DNA of 64,000 bases from Luteococcus sp038433135 (GCF_038433135.1 NZ_JBCDMV010000003.1:13476-77475); one strand, 5' to 3'. Positions 49,322-58,966 are shown, numbered from the stretch's first letter. Notes: generated by a model not told the origin, from the sequence alone. Translations and numbers: made by a program.

Positions 49322-51034
49322 TCAGGAGCTGCGGCGACGCTGGTCCAGCGACGAGACCCGGGGCTGGGAGTCCATCAGGTCATCCAGGCTGGGCTGCTGG
49401 CGGATCAGCTCGTCGCGTTCGGGCAGGGAATCCGCCACGGCGGCCGAGGCCTGGTTGCGCTCGGGTTGGGGCCCCTCGACAAGGTCGGGGATCGTGGTTG
49501 AGTTGGGTGCCTCGTCCGACGCTGACTCCAACTCCAGGGTGTCGTCGTCCTCCTCGATCGCCCGGGTCAGCTCGGTGGCGGTGAGCTGGCGGGGGGTCTC
49601 CTTGACCGGCTTGCCCGGGGGTAGCTCGGCATGGGTGACCTCCAGATCGTTGAACTTGCGGGCGGTCACCATCACCCGGCTCTCCAGCGAACCCAGCGTC
49701 GAGTTGTAGGCCTTCACCGCTTGGGTCAGCCCGCGGCCCACCGAGTCGAAGTGCTTGCCCATGGTGCCCAGTCGGTCGTACAGCTCGCGAGCCAGTTCCG
49801 CCACTTGGGCGGCGCTCTCCGCCAGCGCCGCCTGCTGCCAGCCGTGTGCCACAGCCCGCAGCAGCGGGATCAGGATGCTCGGCGTCGCCAGGGTGATGTT
49901 CTTGCGCGCCGCGTACTCGTGCAGGTCGGGCATCTGCTCGTGCGCGGCCTGCAGGAAGGCCTCACTGGGCATGAACAGAATGGTGAACTCGGGGGTGTTC
50001 TTCTCCAGCTTCCAGTACTGCTTGTTGCTGAGCTGGTCAATGTGGTTGCGGACGTGCCGGGCGAAGGTCAGCAGGTGGGTGTCGCGCAGCGAGTCGTCGG
50101 GGGCCTCGTAGGCATCAAGGAAGGCACTCAGCGGCACCTTGGAGTCGACGAACAGCACCTTGCCGTCGGCGAGGTTGACCTTCATGTCCGGGCGCAGCAC
50201 CCCGTCCTCGGTGCTGGTGGAAGTCTGCAGGTCAAAGTCGCAGCGCTCCACCATGCCGGCCAGCTCCGCGACCCGCTTCAGCTGGGTCTCGCCCCAGGTG
50301 CCGCGTACCTGTGGCTTGCGCAGGGCACTGACCAGTGAATTCGTCTCCCGACGCAGGTTCTCGCTGGTGACCAGCACGCTCTTGATCTGCTCGCGCATCT
50401 CCGCGGTGGCGCTGGCCCGTTCCCGCTCCACCTGGTTGATCCGGTCGTTCATCAGCTTCAGGCTCTCCGCGACGGGGGTCATCAGCTCCGCCGTCGCCTT
50501 GAAGCGGGCATCGGCGACGGCCTCGGCCTGCTTGCCCTGCTTCTCCAGAGTCTCGTTGGAGAGCACCTTGAACCGGTTCTCGATCGACTCCCGGTCGGCC
50601 GCCAGTTCCTCCGCCCGTCGGACTGCCGCATCCCGCTCGGCCGTCATGCCGGTCAGCCGGGCCTGCACGTCGGCCTTCTCGCTCAACGCCTGCGCGGTGA
50701 GCGCGTTGGCCTGGGCTACCTGGGTCTCGGCGTCGCTCACCTCGGCCCGGACCAAGGCCGCCTCGGTGCGGGCCCGTTCCGTCTCCGCCTTGGCGCGTTC
50801 CAGGTCTGCCCGCACCTCCGACATCTGGTTCCACGCCTTGGCAGCGTCGGCGCGTACATTGGCAACCTCGGCGCGGGCGGCGGCGGCCTCGGTGCGGGCC
50901 TCGGCCAGGGCAGCCTGCCCGGCAGACTCCAACGCGGACTGGCGGGCGCGGGCCACCTGGAGGGCGGCGAGGGCACCCACCAGCAGGCCCAGGGCCAGCC
51001 CGGCGAGCAGCATGATGACGGCGGTGGTGTTCAT
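49322..51034 (-). CDS. rmuC: DNA recombination protein RmuC
   Basis: A 570-residue protein with an N-terminal membrane segment (MNTTAVIMLLAGLALGLLVG), a coiled coil of about 170 residues rich in Ala, Arg and Glu, and the RmuC nuclease-like domain (KPQVRGTWGETQLKRVAELAGM, VDSKVPLSAFLDAYEA, TILFMPSEAFL). RmuC limits inversion at short repeats. An interspersed repeat unit is fused in frame near the C-terminus, encoding TTIPDLVEGP. The start at 51034 has GGGAGCC close upstream and is preferred to a longer frame. Confidence 0.92.
   Translation of the reverse strand: MNTTAVIMLLAGLALGLLVGALAALQVARARQSALESAGQAALAEARTEAAAARAEVANVRADAAKAWNQMSEVRADLERAKAETERARTEAALVRAEVSDAETQVAQANALTAQALSEKADVQARLTGMTAERDAAVRRAEELAADRESIENRFKVLSNETLEKQGKQAEAVADARFKATAELMTPVAESLKLMNDRINQVERERASATAEMREQIKSVLVTSENLRRETNSLVSALRKPQVRGTWGETQLKRVAELAGMVERCDFDLQTSTSTEDGVLRPDMKVNLADGKVLFVDSKVPLSAFLDAYEAPDDSLRDTHLLTFARHVRNHIDQLSNKQYWKLEKNTPEFTILFMPSEAFLQAAHEQMPDLHEYAARKNITLATPSILIPLLRAVAHGWQQAALAESAAQVAELARELYDRLGTMGKHFDSVGRGLTQAVKAYNSTLGSLESRVMVTARKFNDLEVTHAELPPGKPVKETPRQLTATELTRAIEEDDDTLELESASDEAPNSTTIPDLVEGPQPERNQASAAVADSLPERDELIRQQPSLDDLMDSQPRVSSLDQRRRSS
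49471..49500. repeat. Interspersed repeat unit inside rmuC (copy 7)
   Basis: CCCCTCGACAAGGTCGGGG plus ATCGTGG lies in frame within the rmuC coding sequence and encodes residues around PDLVEGP. Confidence 0.7.
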
Positions 51035-51130
51035 GGCTCCCACTCTGCACGACGCCTCTGACATTTCTTGCGAGGCAGGCCCGCGCCCCCGCTATCGGGC
51101 GGTCTTCCAGACCCCTGAGATACTGGCCCC

Positions 51131-52399
51131 ATGCCTACCGACGCCGCTCTGGACTTCATTGGAACCTTCGCCGACTTCATCAGCGCCTCGCCCACCAGCT
51201 ACCACGCGGTGGCCGTCATGGCCGAGCAGCTGCGCGGCGCCGGCTTCACTGAACTGGACGAGCGCAACCCGTGGGACAACGTCGGCAATGCGCAGTTCAC
51301 CATCCGCGACGGCGCACTGATCGCCTGGCTGGTTCCCGAGGGGATGAACGAGCGCTCCGGTTTCCGGATCGTCGGCTCGCACACCGATTCGCCCAGTTTC
51401 AAGCTGAAGCCCAACCCCACCAGCAATTCCGCGGGCTGGCAGCAGTGCGGGATGGAGGTCTACGGCGGCGGGCTGAACAATTCCTGGCTTGATCGGGAGC
51501 TGGGGCTGGCCGGCCGTCTGGTCACCATCGACGGCACCTCGACGCTGGTCAAGACCGGCCCGATCGCCCGGATCCCGCAGCTGGCGCCGCACCTGGATCG
51601 CACCGTCAACGACAACCTGCACCTGGATCGGCAGCAGCACCTGATGCCCTTCTACTCGCTGGATCCGAGCCTGGACATTGAGGAGTACCTCTGCCGGGTG
51701 GCGCGGATCGACGTCAGCGAGCTGGCCCACCATGACATCCTCGCCTTCCCCACCGAGGCGCCTGCGGTCTTCGGCCCCGACGAGGAGTTCTTCGCCTCGT
51801 CCCGGATGGACAACCTCTCCAGCGTCTACGCCAGCCTGCAGGCACTGTTGGATGTGGCTCCCGGCGACGACGTCGTCGTGCTGGCCGCCTTCGACCACGA
51901 AGAGGTGGGCAGCTCCACCCGATCTGGTGCCTGCGGCCCCTTCCTGGAGGATGTCCTGGTGCGGCTGGCGGCCGGCCTGGGCATGGAGGGCGCCGACTAT
52001 CGCGCGATGCTGGCCCGCTCGTCGTGCATCAGCGCCGACGCCGGCCACGCCGTGCACCCCAACTACGTGCACATGCACGACCCGAACAACCATCCGCAGC
52101 TCAACGCTGGCCCGCTGCTCAAGATCAACGGCAACCAGCGCTACGCCACCGACGGCGTCGGGGGAGCGCTGTGGAAGCGGGCCTGTGAGCAGGCCGACGT
52201 GCCCACCCAGGCCTTCGTCGGCAACAACGCGGTGCCGTGCGGCTCGACGATCGGCCCGCTGACCGCCACCCGGCTGGGCATCCTGACCGTCGACGTCGGC
52301 ATCCCGCTGCTGAGCATGCACTCGGCGCGCGAACTGTGTGGCGTGGAGGACCCGTGGTACCTGAAGCGCGCGCTGGAGGCCTACTGGGCCGGCGCCTGA
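51131..52399 (+). CDS. M18-family aminopeptidase
   Basis: A 422-residue two-zinc aminopeptidase (ApeB / aspartyl aminopeptidase family) that removes acidic N-terminal residues. Metal motifs are GSHTDSPSF, the bridging SSRMDNLSSVY, AFDHEEVGSST and the final SMHSARELCG. The start has GATACT 6 bases upstream. It is convergent with the HTH gene: the two stop codons are separated by one base. Confidence 0.93.
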   Translation: MPTDAALDFIGTFADFISASPTSYHAVAVMAEQLRGAGFTELDERNPWDNVGNAQFTIRDGALIAWLVPEGMNERSGFRIVGSHTDSPSFKLKPNPTSNSAGWQQCGMEVYGGGLNNSWLDRELGLAGRLVTIDGTSTLVKTGPIARIPQLAPHLDRTVNDNLHLDRQQHLMPFYSLDPSLDIEEYLCRVARIDVSELAHHDILAFPTEAPAVFGPDEEFFASSRMDNLSSVYASLQALLDVAPGDDVVVLAAFDHEEVGSSTRSGACGPFLEDVLVRLAAGLGMEGADYRAMLARSSCISADAGHAVHPNYVHMHDPNNHPQLNAGPLLKINGNQRYATDGVGGALWKRACEQADVPTQAFVGNNAVPCGSTIGPLTATRLGILTVDVGIPLLSMHSARELCGVEDPWYLKRALEAYWAGA

Positions 52400-52400
52400 G

Positions 52401-53282
52401 TCACCACTCCCAGGCGATGGCATGCATCCCGGGCAGGGCATCCGTCAACGCGTAGTGCACCGTGCCTTCGCGGATCAGCAGTGGCTGGTCAATCCGGACG
52501 GGGGCGTCGTCGCCGGGGCTCTGGAAGGTGCGGTAGATCTGGCGGGGCAGCTCGTCCAGGAACTCCACGGTCAGCGACAGCAGTTTGGCCGTGGCGCGCA
52601 GCGCGTAGCCGGAGTCCTTGGATGGGGTGTTGCCCGCGGGGAAGTTGATCTGGTGCTCGGTCACCACCGTCTGGCCCCGCTCCAGGGGGTTGTCCAGACC
52701 GAATTCCAGAATGGTCAGGTCTGGCGCAATCCGGATCTGGCGACGCAGGGGAGCGATGTGGTCGCCGTGTGCCTCAATGTCCTGCTTGCCGATCCGCTCC
52801 ACCACGATCGCCCAGTTCTGCGCCCCGGGAGTGACTGCCCGCAGGGCAAGCTTGGTGGTCATTGCTCGTTCGCAACTGTCGCGGTCTATCAGCACCATGT
52901 GGGAGATCGCGTCGTGGTTCCACAGCTGGGTGCTGGGCAGGTTGTGCTGGCGCACGGATTCGGCCAGCAGCTCGTCGCGGTGGAGGATGGTGGCCAGCGG
53001 GTAGTTCTGTGGGCCGGTGTCGATCGCTCCGGTGAGGTCGCCCGGTTCCAGGCCCAACACGATCTCCAAGGCCTGGACGACGCCATAGGAGCGCGCCCTG
53101 GTGGGCAGCGAACGGCCATTGGCCCAGTAGCTTAGCGACGCCACGGAGACCTTCTGATCCATCGCAACCAGCCGAGCCTGAACCCGGGAGAGTGGCAGGT
53201 TGCGTTTCCCCAGCGCCTGGGTCAAGCGCTCGGCAAACAGATTGCCCTCGGTGGAGGGATCCCTCGCTGGCCTGGGGTGCAT
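52401..53282 (-). CDS. HTH-type regulator with C-terminal sensor-like domain
   Basis: A 293-residue protein. The N-terminal helix-turn-helix (FAERLTQALGKRNLPLSRVQ to SYWANGRSLPTRARS, about residues 12-60) is Xre-like, with an atypical long recognition region. The remaining 200 residues are mostly beta with a hydrophobic core and no motif I know; they resemble other actinobacterial regulators placed next to surface-polysaccharide genes. The ATG at 53282 is supported by CGGAG upstream and by a TATTGT -10 box at 53332-53337. A start seven codons earlier is possible. It may control the polysaccharide genes to its right. Confidence 0.7.
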   Translation of the reverse strand: MHPRPARDPSTEGNLFAERLTQALGKRNLPLSRVQARLVAMDQKVSVASLSYWANGRSLPTRARSYGVVQALEIVLGLEPGDLTGAIDTGPQNYPLATILHRDELLAESVRQHNLPSTQLWNHDAISHMVLIDRDSCERAMTTKLALRAVTPGAQNWAIVVERIGKQDIEAHGDHIAPLRRQIRIAPDLTILEFGLDNPLERGQTVVTEHQINFPAGNTPSKDSGYALRATAKLLSLTVEFLDELPRQIYRTFQSPGDDAPVRIDQPLLIREGTVHYALTDALPGMHAIAWEW

Positions 53283-53331
53283 GGCGGGCTCCGGACAAGT
53301 CATCTCTAAGTACGCGACGAGTTCTAGTCGC

Positions 53332-53337
53332 ACAATA
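53332..53337 (-). promoter_or_regulatory. -10 box TATTGT of the HTH gene
   Basis: TATTGT would start a transcript about 40 bases before the ATG at 53282, which has its own ribosome site. Confidence 0.4.
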
Positions 53338-53418
53338 GACCAACGTGGGGCTACGGTGGGCAGTTCATCGCAATTGTCAACGTGCTCGCGCGTTTGGGGC
53401 CATTTTCGCTCACCACAT

Positions 53419-53433
53419 ATGACGCGACGTCAT
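53419..53433. promoter_or_regulatory. Operator-like palindrome upstream of the HTH gene
   Basis: ATGACG-CGA-CGTCAT is a perfect inverted repeat with a 3-base centre, about 80 bases upstream of the HTH promoter. Confidence 0.35.
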
Positions 53434-53500
53434 GCTCTGGCGCCATCGGGAAGGCTCGTCGTGCTGGATCGTGCTCGACGGGCCGCTGCCGGAGGCTGGC

Positions 53501-54712
53501 TCAGCGGCCGAAGCCCGACTTCGGGGAGACGTCGTCCACGTAGCTGCTCATCGTGTCATTGGAGAGGTGTTCCGCCAGCACCTTCATCTGGGGCTCGCTC
53601 ATGGTCACGATGGACATGCCGTGCGGGCCGGGGCCCGCGGACTCCCACGGGGCAGTCTGCATCTTGATGCCGCTGCCGCGCAGGTTGCGCAGGCTGACGG
53701 CGATCTTCTGCATCTTTCCGGTGGTCAGGGCGTCGTCGACCACCATGTTCTTGGTGCCGGCATCCAAGAAACGGGAGAGTTCGCTGGGGTTGGTGAGCAC
53801 GTCCTGGGACAATCCCTTCATCAGCACGGCGCGGATGAACTGCATCTGGCGCTGACCACGGCTGATGTCGCCCTGGCTGAGGCTCTTGCGCTCGCGCACC
53901 CACGCGAGCGCCTCGTCGCCGTTCATGGTCTTGGTGCCCTCGTCGGTGCTGAGGGTGACCCCGCCGAGGGCGTCGGTCATGTTCTTGAAACCGTCGAAGT
54001 CGATCTTGGCGACGTGGTCGATCGGGACGCCGATCAGCGGCTGGATGGTCTGCACCAACAGCTGAGAGCCGCCGAAGGCGTAGGAGGCGTTGATCTTGTT
54101 CTTGCCCTGGCCGGGGATGGGGACGTAGAGGTCGCGGGGGACGTGGATCAGGTCGACGCGCTTGCGATCCCCGGAGACGTGGGCGACGACGATCACGTCG
54201 GAGCGGCTGGCACCGCCGCTGGCCTTGTCGGCGCCGATCACCAAGAAGTTCAGCGAATTGCCGGCCTTGCTCGATCGGGTGGGCTGGGCGAAGGCGTTGG
54301 ACTTGACGCCCATCAAGTACTCACCCTGCTGATCCTCGGACAGCTTGGGCAGGGCGCTGTTGCCCAGCACCAACATCGGGCGGTTCTCGTCGTCGGCGAC
54401 GCGCCCCTCGGCGTCGATGTGCATGGTGCTGGCGTCGATCGGCTGGCCCTGGTCATCCTGCAGCACGGTGTTCTTGGGGCTGATCAGGTTGCCCTGCGCA
54501 TCCTGGGGCACGATCAGGTTCTGCACCTCTCCGGCAGGCAGGAGCGACTGGTGCTGCACGTTCTTGTTCACGGTGCTGCGCAGGTGCCAGGCGTAGCCAC
54601 CGACGGCGAGCAGTACCAGGGCCACAACGGCCGCGAGACTGCCCAGGAAGATCTTCAGACCGCGTCGCTTGGGGGCGCTGCGACGGGGGGCATTCGGGGA
54701 GACGGTCGACAT
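53501..54712 (-). CDS. LytR-CpsA-Psr family protein
   Basis: A 403-residue membrane-anchored enzyme of the LCP family, which attaches undecaprenyl-linked glycopolymers to peptidoglycan. A short basic tail and one membrane segment (IFLGSLAAVVALVLLAVGGY) are followed by the LCP domain with NFLVIGADKAS, SDVIVVAHVS, LIHVPRDLYVPIPG, NKINASYAFGG and RGQRQMQFIRAVL, covering the phosphate-binding Arg and Asp residues. The ATG at 54712 follows TAGACT by 6 bases (leaderless). Position beside the polysaccharide locus fits. Confidence 0.92.
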   Translation of the reverse strand: MSTVSPNAPRRSAPKRRGLKIFLGSLAAVVALVLLAVGGYAWHLRSTVNKNVQHQSLLPAGEVQNLIVPQDAQGNLISPKNTVLQDDQGQPIDASTMHIDAEGRVADDENRPMLVLGNSALPKLSEDQQGEYLMGVKSNAFAQPTRSSKAGNSLNFLVIGADKASGGASRSDVIVVAHVSGDRKRVDLIHVPRDLYVPIPGQGKNKINASYAFGGSQLLVQTIQPLIGVPIDHVAKIDFDGFKNMTDALGGVTLSTDEGTKTMNGDEALAWVRERKSLSQGDISRGQRQMQFIRAVLMKGLSQDVLTNPSELSRFLDAGTKNMVVDDALTTGKMQKIAVSLRNLRGSGIKMQTAPWESAGPGPHGMSIVTMSEPQMKVLAEHLSNDTMSSYVDDVSPKSGFGR

Positions 54713-54718
54713 AGGCCC

Positions 54719-54724
54719 AGTCTA
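54719..54724 (-). promoter_or_regulatory. -10 box TAGACT of the LCP gene
   Basis: TAGACT lies 6 bases before the ATG at 54712. Confidence 0.6.
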
Positions 54725-54866
54725 GGGCGTGGAGGGACGACGAAGGCCGGTTGCCACAGTCTCGTCAGGGCACGTCAGGTTCAGCAGGAGGAGGTGATCT
54801 GGCACCATCATGGGAGACCGGCCGTGGGGGCGTCCGGTATCGGTCCCAACGCATATGAGAGCAGGC

Positions 54867-56861
54867 ATGAGCACGCAGCCGACCTCCCCGCAGAACACCC
54901 GCCCCGGTCCAGCCGCGGGACAGCTCGCGCGCATCCGGGCCCTCGACGGGCTGCGGACGGTCTCGGTCTTTGCCGTGGTCTTCTTCCATCTGGCCTTTCC
55001 GGGGATGGCGGCCGGCTACTTGGGCGTTGACATTTTCTTCGTGCTCTCGGGCTACCTGATCACCTCCAAGCTCGCGGGCGAGATCATCGCCAGCGGTCGG
55101 ATCTCCCTGCTGCGCTTCTGGGCTCGGCGGGCCCAACGACTGCTACCAGCCGCACTCCTCCTGCTGGCCTGTGTGACCGTCTACGCGTGGTTCTTCGCCA
55201 GACCCTTCCGCCGTCCGGATCTGGGCGGTGACCTGGTGGCGACCACGCTCTACTACGCCAACTGGCACTTCATCGACGCCGGGCTGTACTTCGCCACCGA
55301 GCCCATGGCCTCACCCTTGCATCACATGTGGTCGCTGTCATTGGAGGAGCAGTTCTACCTGCTCTGGCCACTGGTCCTGCTGGGCGTCGTTGCGGCGGGC
55401 CGGCTGCTGGGTGTGCGTCGGGAACGGCTGCTGCCCGTGGCAATGGCCGTGTGCCTGGTGTTGATTTGTGCCTCCTTTGCAGTCATGCAGTGGCAGGTGC
55501 GACACCCGGAGCGGCCGGACCGTCCGTACATGGGCACCGATGCCAAGGCCTTCGAGCCCCTGTTGGGTGCCCTGCTGGCCCTCTTGCTGTCGCAACCACT
55601 GGCTCACCGGTTGTTGGTGCGCGCCGCCCGTTGGTTGGGGTGGCTGGGAGTGGTTGGTGCGGCCGGGCTCTTCCTGCTGATGGGACGCTCCCGCAGCTAC
55701 TACTACAACGGCGGTGCGGTGCTCTTCTGTGGAGCCATCGGCGCCGTCATCCTGGCGCTGGTGTGGGTTCCCGGCTTCCTGCCTGGCCGGATCCTGGCCT
55801 GGCGTCCACTGGCCTATCTGGGGCGGATCTCCTACGGCATCTATCTGTGGCACTGGCCGTGGGCGCTGATGCTGGACTGCACCCGGACCTTCAGCCCCGT
55901 GCGGGCCCTGATTGCCATCGTCGGAACGATCGTGACGGCGTCGCTCAGCTATCACCTGATGGAGGCCCGAATCCTGGCTGGCAGGGTCCGCGGATGGCGG
56001 GGGAGCCGTCGGACACTGCTCACCGCGCTCGCAGCTATGTTGGCTGTCCTGTTGGCATCGGCACCGCTGGGTGGCTCCGTGGTGAGCCCGCTGGCCGCGG
56101 CGCTCCGCTCGACGGCTGAGCAGGATCCGCAGACGGTGATGATGGTGGGGGATTCGGTGCCGTACCACCTGCTGCCTGCGCTTGATCGTGCCGGGCAGGC
56201 CCAGGGCCTCACCATCGTCAACGCGACGATGCGGGGCTGTTCTCCACTGGGGGTGGCCATCAAGTCGTCACCGACGGATGTGTTGGGTGGCAAGTGCGTC
56301 GGGGCCGGCCCAAAACAGCAGCAACGGATCAAGGAGACCAACCCGGGGCTGGTGATCTGGTGGTCCAGGTACGAGATCGCCGACCGCTACCGCGACGGGG
56401 TGCTGTTGACCCCGGAAGATGACGAGTTCTGGGACGCGCAACGCGAGGATCTGCGGGCCTCGCTGGATCGCCTCACCGCCCGCGGCGCGACGGTGGTGGT
56501 GGTGCTCACGGAGCGGCCCGGGCTCGGCATCCGCAAGGCGTGTACCGAGACTTCCTGCCATCCCATGCATCGACGAATGATCGACCACGGTGAATGGCGC
56601 GAACGGTGGAATGCCATTGTCAGTCAGGAGGCTCAGCGAAACTCGAAACTACGCACCATCACAGTCGAGGATCAGCTGTGCCCCGATAGCAATCCGGCCA
56701 CCACCGGGGTAGACCGGTGGCTGTGCAATGACGTGCGCCCAAGGACCCCTGACGGCACGGCACCTGAGCTGCGCCCCGACGGAACGCACGTCAACCTCAA
56801 CGGCGTTGCCGATGACGTGGCTGTCGTCGTGCTGAGACGCGCCAAGCAGGCGGCAGCCTGA
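54867..56861 (+). CDS. OafA-type membrane acyltransferase with SGNH domain
   Basis: A 664-residue protein: an acyltransferase-3 domain of about ten membrane segments (RIRALDGLRTVSVFAVVFFH, FFVLSGYLITSKL, WSLSLEEQFYLLWPLVLL, YLGRISYGIYLWHWPWA), then a periplasmic SGNH hydrolase-like domain with MMVGDSVPYHLLPAL (Ser) and DGTHVNLNG (Asp-x-x-His). It transfers acetyl groups to surface polysaccharide. The start at 54867 is preferred because AGCAGG lies upstream; other in-frame starts exist 4 and 19 codons earlier. It diverges from the LCP gene. Confidence 0.88.
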   Translation: MSTQPTSPQNTRPGPAAGQLARIRALDGLRTVSVFAVVFFHLAFPGMAAGYLGVDIFFVLSGYLITSKLAGEIIASGRISLLRFWARRAQRLLPAALLLLACVTVYAWFFARPFRRPDLGGDLVATTLYYANWHFIDAGLYFATEPMASPLHHMWSLSLEEQFYLLWPLVLLGVVAAGRLLGVRRERLLPVAMAVCLVLICASFAVMQWQVRHPERPDRPYMGTDAKAFEPLLGALLALLLSQPLAHRLLVRAARWLGWLGVVGAAGLFLLMGRSRSYYYNGGAVLFCGAIGAVILALVWVPGFLPGRILAWRPLAYLGRISYGIYLWHWPWALMLDCTRTFSPVRALIAIVGTIVTASLSYHLMEARILAGRVRGWRGSRRTLLTALAAMLAVLLASAPLGGSVVSPLAAALRSTAEQDPQTVMMVGDSVPYHLLPALDRAGQAQGLTIVNATMRGCSPLGVAIKSSPTDVLGGKCVGAGPKQQQRIKETNPGLVIWWSRYEIADRYRDGVLLTPEDDEFWDAQREDLRASLDRLTARGATVVVVLTERPGLGIRKACTETSCHPMHRRMIDHGEWRERWNAIVSQEAQRNSKLRTITVEDQLCPDSNPATTGVDRWLCNDVRPRTPDGTAPELRPDGTHVNLNGVADDVAVVVLRRAKQAAA

Positions 56862-56890
56862 CCATTGAGGCGGGCAGCGTTTGGGGAAAA

Positions 56891-57691
56891 TCAGGCAGAG
56901 ATGGCCCTGTACACGATCCGGGCCCAGCTGATCTGACCCTCGGCGGTCACATTGCCCTCTTGGTCCTGCAGGCCCTCTCCCTTACCGGAAGCGGCGAAGG
57001 CCTTGGCAACATCGACGGTGGGAAGCCCCTGTTGGCCGGCCCACGTGCGCACGGCCTCCAGCGATGCCTTCTTGGGATCCTCGGAGCCCACCGGTTGCAG
57101 CACGACCACCAGCGTGGCTTTGGGGTGAGCCGTCTTGAGCGCAGCGGTGAGCGCGGTGAGCCGCTCCGGAACCTCATCGGCCTCCAGATCCCGGCCCTGG
57201 CTGATCAGCACCATGTCTGGGCTGGCTGGGAAGATGGCCTGCATCATCCGCGGGGTGGCATCCCGCTTGAACTCGGACGAGGCATTCCAGATCGCCAGCG
57301 CCGGGTCTGCGGAGCCGTAGTGCATCGGATCGTTGTAGCCGGTGGCCTCGGCCTGGAAGATGCGCCGCACGTCGGTGCTGCGCTTCAGCCCGAAAAAGGA
57401 CCCCATCTCATTGACCCACTCGCTGGTGCTGTCGCTGGCACTGTCACCCAGCACGCCCAGGTTGGCCGCCTTGTTGGCCACCAGCGGGGTCATCTTGCCG
57501 TCAGACTTGGCCGCGGGGGACGGACTGGCCGATGTGCTGCCGGACGCGCTGGCGGTGGAGGAGGCGCCCGAAGACAGCTCGACGTTGGCGAAGGAGCGGG
57601 GGGAGTAGCCGGACAGTGCCAATCCAGACATGGCGACGGCAAGTGCTGCGGACGCGGCCAGTGCGGCGTCTGACCCTATGATGCGACTCAT
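56891..57691 (-). CDS. SGNH-hydrolase-like exported protein, possibly inactive
   Basis: A 266-residue protein with an N-terminal membrane segment (ALAASAALAVAMSGLALSGY), a Ser-rich linker and a domain starting NLGVLGDSASDSTSEW, the SGNH block I motif with Ser. The later ATLVVVLQPVGSED strand fits the fold, but I see no C-terminal DxxH, so catalysis is doubtful. It is convergent with the acyltransferase gene 29 bases away. The start at 57691 has CAGACT 7 bases upstream. It may bind the same polysaccharide. Confidence 0.65.
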   Translation of the reverse strand: MSRIIGSDAALAASAALAVAMSGLALSGYSPRSFANVELSSGASSTASASGSTSASPSPAAKSDGKMTPLVANKAANLGVLGDSASDSTSEWVNEMGSFFGLKRSTDVRRIFQAEATGYNDPMHYGSADPALAIWNASSEFKRDATPRMMQAIFPASPDMVLISQGRDLEADEVPERLTALTAALKTAHPKATLVVVLQPVGSEDPKKASLEAVRTWAGQQGLPTVDVAKAFAASGKGEGLQDQEGNVTAEGQISWARIVYRAISA

Positions 57692-57874
57692 ATGCCATAG
57701 TCTGCCGTACTGCGCCCGGCTGTGACGGGTGGCCCATGTTGGTCGTATCAATTTGGATCATGTGCCGGTACATAGAGGCCTGAAGTACTCTGTCTTCGGC
57801 CAGCTGAATCCAGTGCTGGGGCAGGCCGTCGATCATGGCGGAAGGTCAAGTCTCGCAAGGTTGTAGGAGTCTGC

Positions 57875-58966
57875 ATGCGTGTCGTCAGCATCGTCGGTGC
57901 CCGTCCCCAGTTCGTGAAGCTGGCCCCCGTCGCCAAGGCGCTGAGTGCCGCTGGCATTGACCACAAGATCGTTCATACCGGCCAGCACTACGACGTGAAC
58001 ATGTCGGACAGCTTCTTCATTGAGCTTGGAATCCCGGATCCCGACGTGCACCTAGGTGTTGGCTCGGGCAGTCATGGCGAGCAGACCGGATCCATGCTTG
58101 CCCAGATGGACGCCGCCTTCGAAGAGTTGAAGCCCGACTGGGTGCTCGTCTACGGCGACACCAACTCAACGATCGCTGGAACGCTGGCAGCAGTGAAGAT
58201 GCACATCCCCACTGCCCATCTGGAAGCCGGTCTTCGATCCTTCAACCGCCGCATGCCTGAGGAACACAACCGGGTCATGACAGACCATGCTGCTGACCTC
58301 TGCCTTGCGCCGACCGAGGTTGCGATGCAGCACCTCACCGATGAGGGCCTCAAGGATCGTGCGGTCTTGGTGGGCGACGTGATGGTGGACGTTTGTTTCC
58401 AGGTGCGTGACGCGGTCAAGGACCGCCCGGTGACCATCCATGGCATCAAGGAAGGTGATCAGTTCATCTTGGCCACGATCCATCGCGCCGACAACACCGA
58501 CGATCCGGCTCGGCTGAAGACCATCTTGGGAACGTTGGCGGCACTGCCTGTCAAGACAATCCTGCCCGTACACCCTCGCCTGCGCGCCAAGGCCGCTGAA
58601 TTCGGTCTGGACATCGAGGCTGGCAACCTGGTCGCTGTTGATCCACTGGCCTACCCGGACATGGTCAATGCCGTGGTGCACTCGGTGGGTGTGGTCACTG
58701 ACTCCGGTGGTCTTCAAAAGGAAGCCTACCTGCTGGGCGCCCCGTGTACCACGCTGCGCACCGAGACTGAATGGGTCGAGACTCTGAAAGATGGCTGGAA
58801 CATTCTGGATCCGGACCTGACCAAGGTGGGCGAGGTGGCCGTTAGGGAGCGTCCATTGGCCGAGCGGGGCACGCCTTACGGAACCGGACGGGCTGCTCAA
58901 GCAGTGGCTGAGGCGCTGTTGAGCTACAGCGTCGCTGTGAACGGCTCTCTCGCCACGAATTGTTAA
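57875..58966 (+). CDS. wecB: UDP-N-acetylglucosamine 2-epimerase (non-hydrolysing)
   Basis: A 363-residue enzyme making UDP-ManNAc for surface polysaccharide. Conserved residues are in VVSIVGARPQFVK, VYGDTNSTIAGTLAA (Asp), HLEAGLRSF (Glu), EEHNRVMTDH (Glu), ATIHRADNTDD (His) and VTDSGGLQKEA. The ATG has GTAGGAG about 6 bases upstream. It opens the polysaccharide unit that continues with wzx and wzy; UDP-ManNAc or ManNAcA should be in the repeat unit. Confidence 0.93.
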   Translation: MRVVSIVGARPQFVKLAPVAKALSAAGIDHKIVHTGQHYDVNMSDSFFIELGIPDPDVHLGVGSGSHGEQTGSMLAQMDAAFEELKPDWVLVYGDTNSTIAGTLAAVKMHIPTAHLEAGLRSFNRRMPEEHNRVMTDHAADLCLAPTEVAMQHLTDEGLKDRAVLVGDVMVDVCFQVRDAVKDRPVTIHGIKEGDQFILATIHRADNTDDPARLKTILGTLAALPVKTILPVHPRLRAKAAEFGLDIEAGNLVAVDPLAYPDMVNAVVHSVGVVTDSGGLQKEAYLLGAPCTTLRTETEWVETLKDGWNILDPDLTKVGEVAVRERPLAERGTPYGTGRAAQAVAEALLSYSVAVNGSLATNC

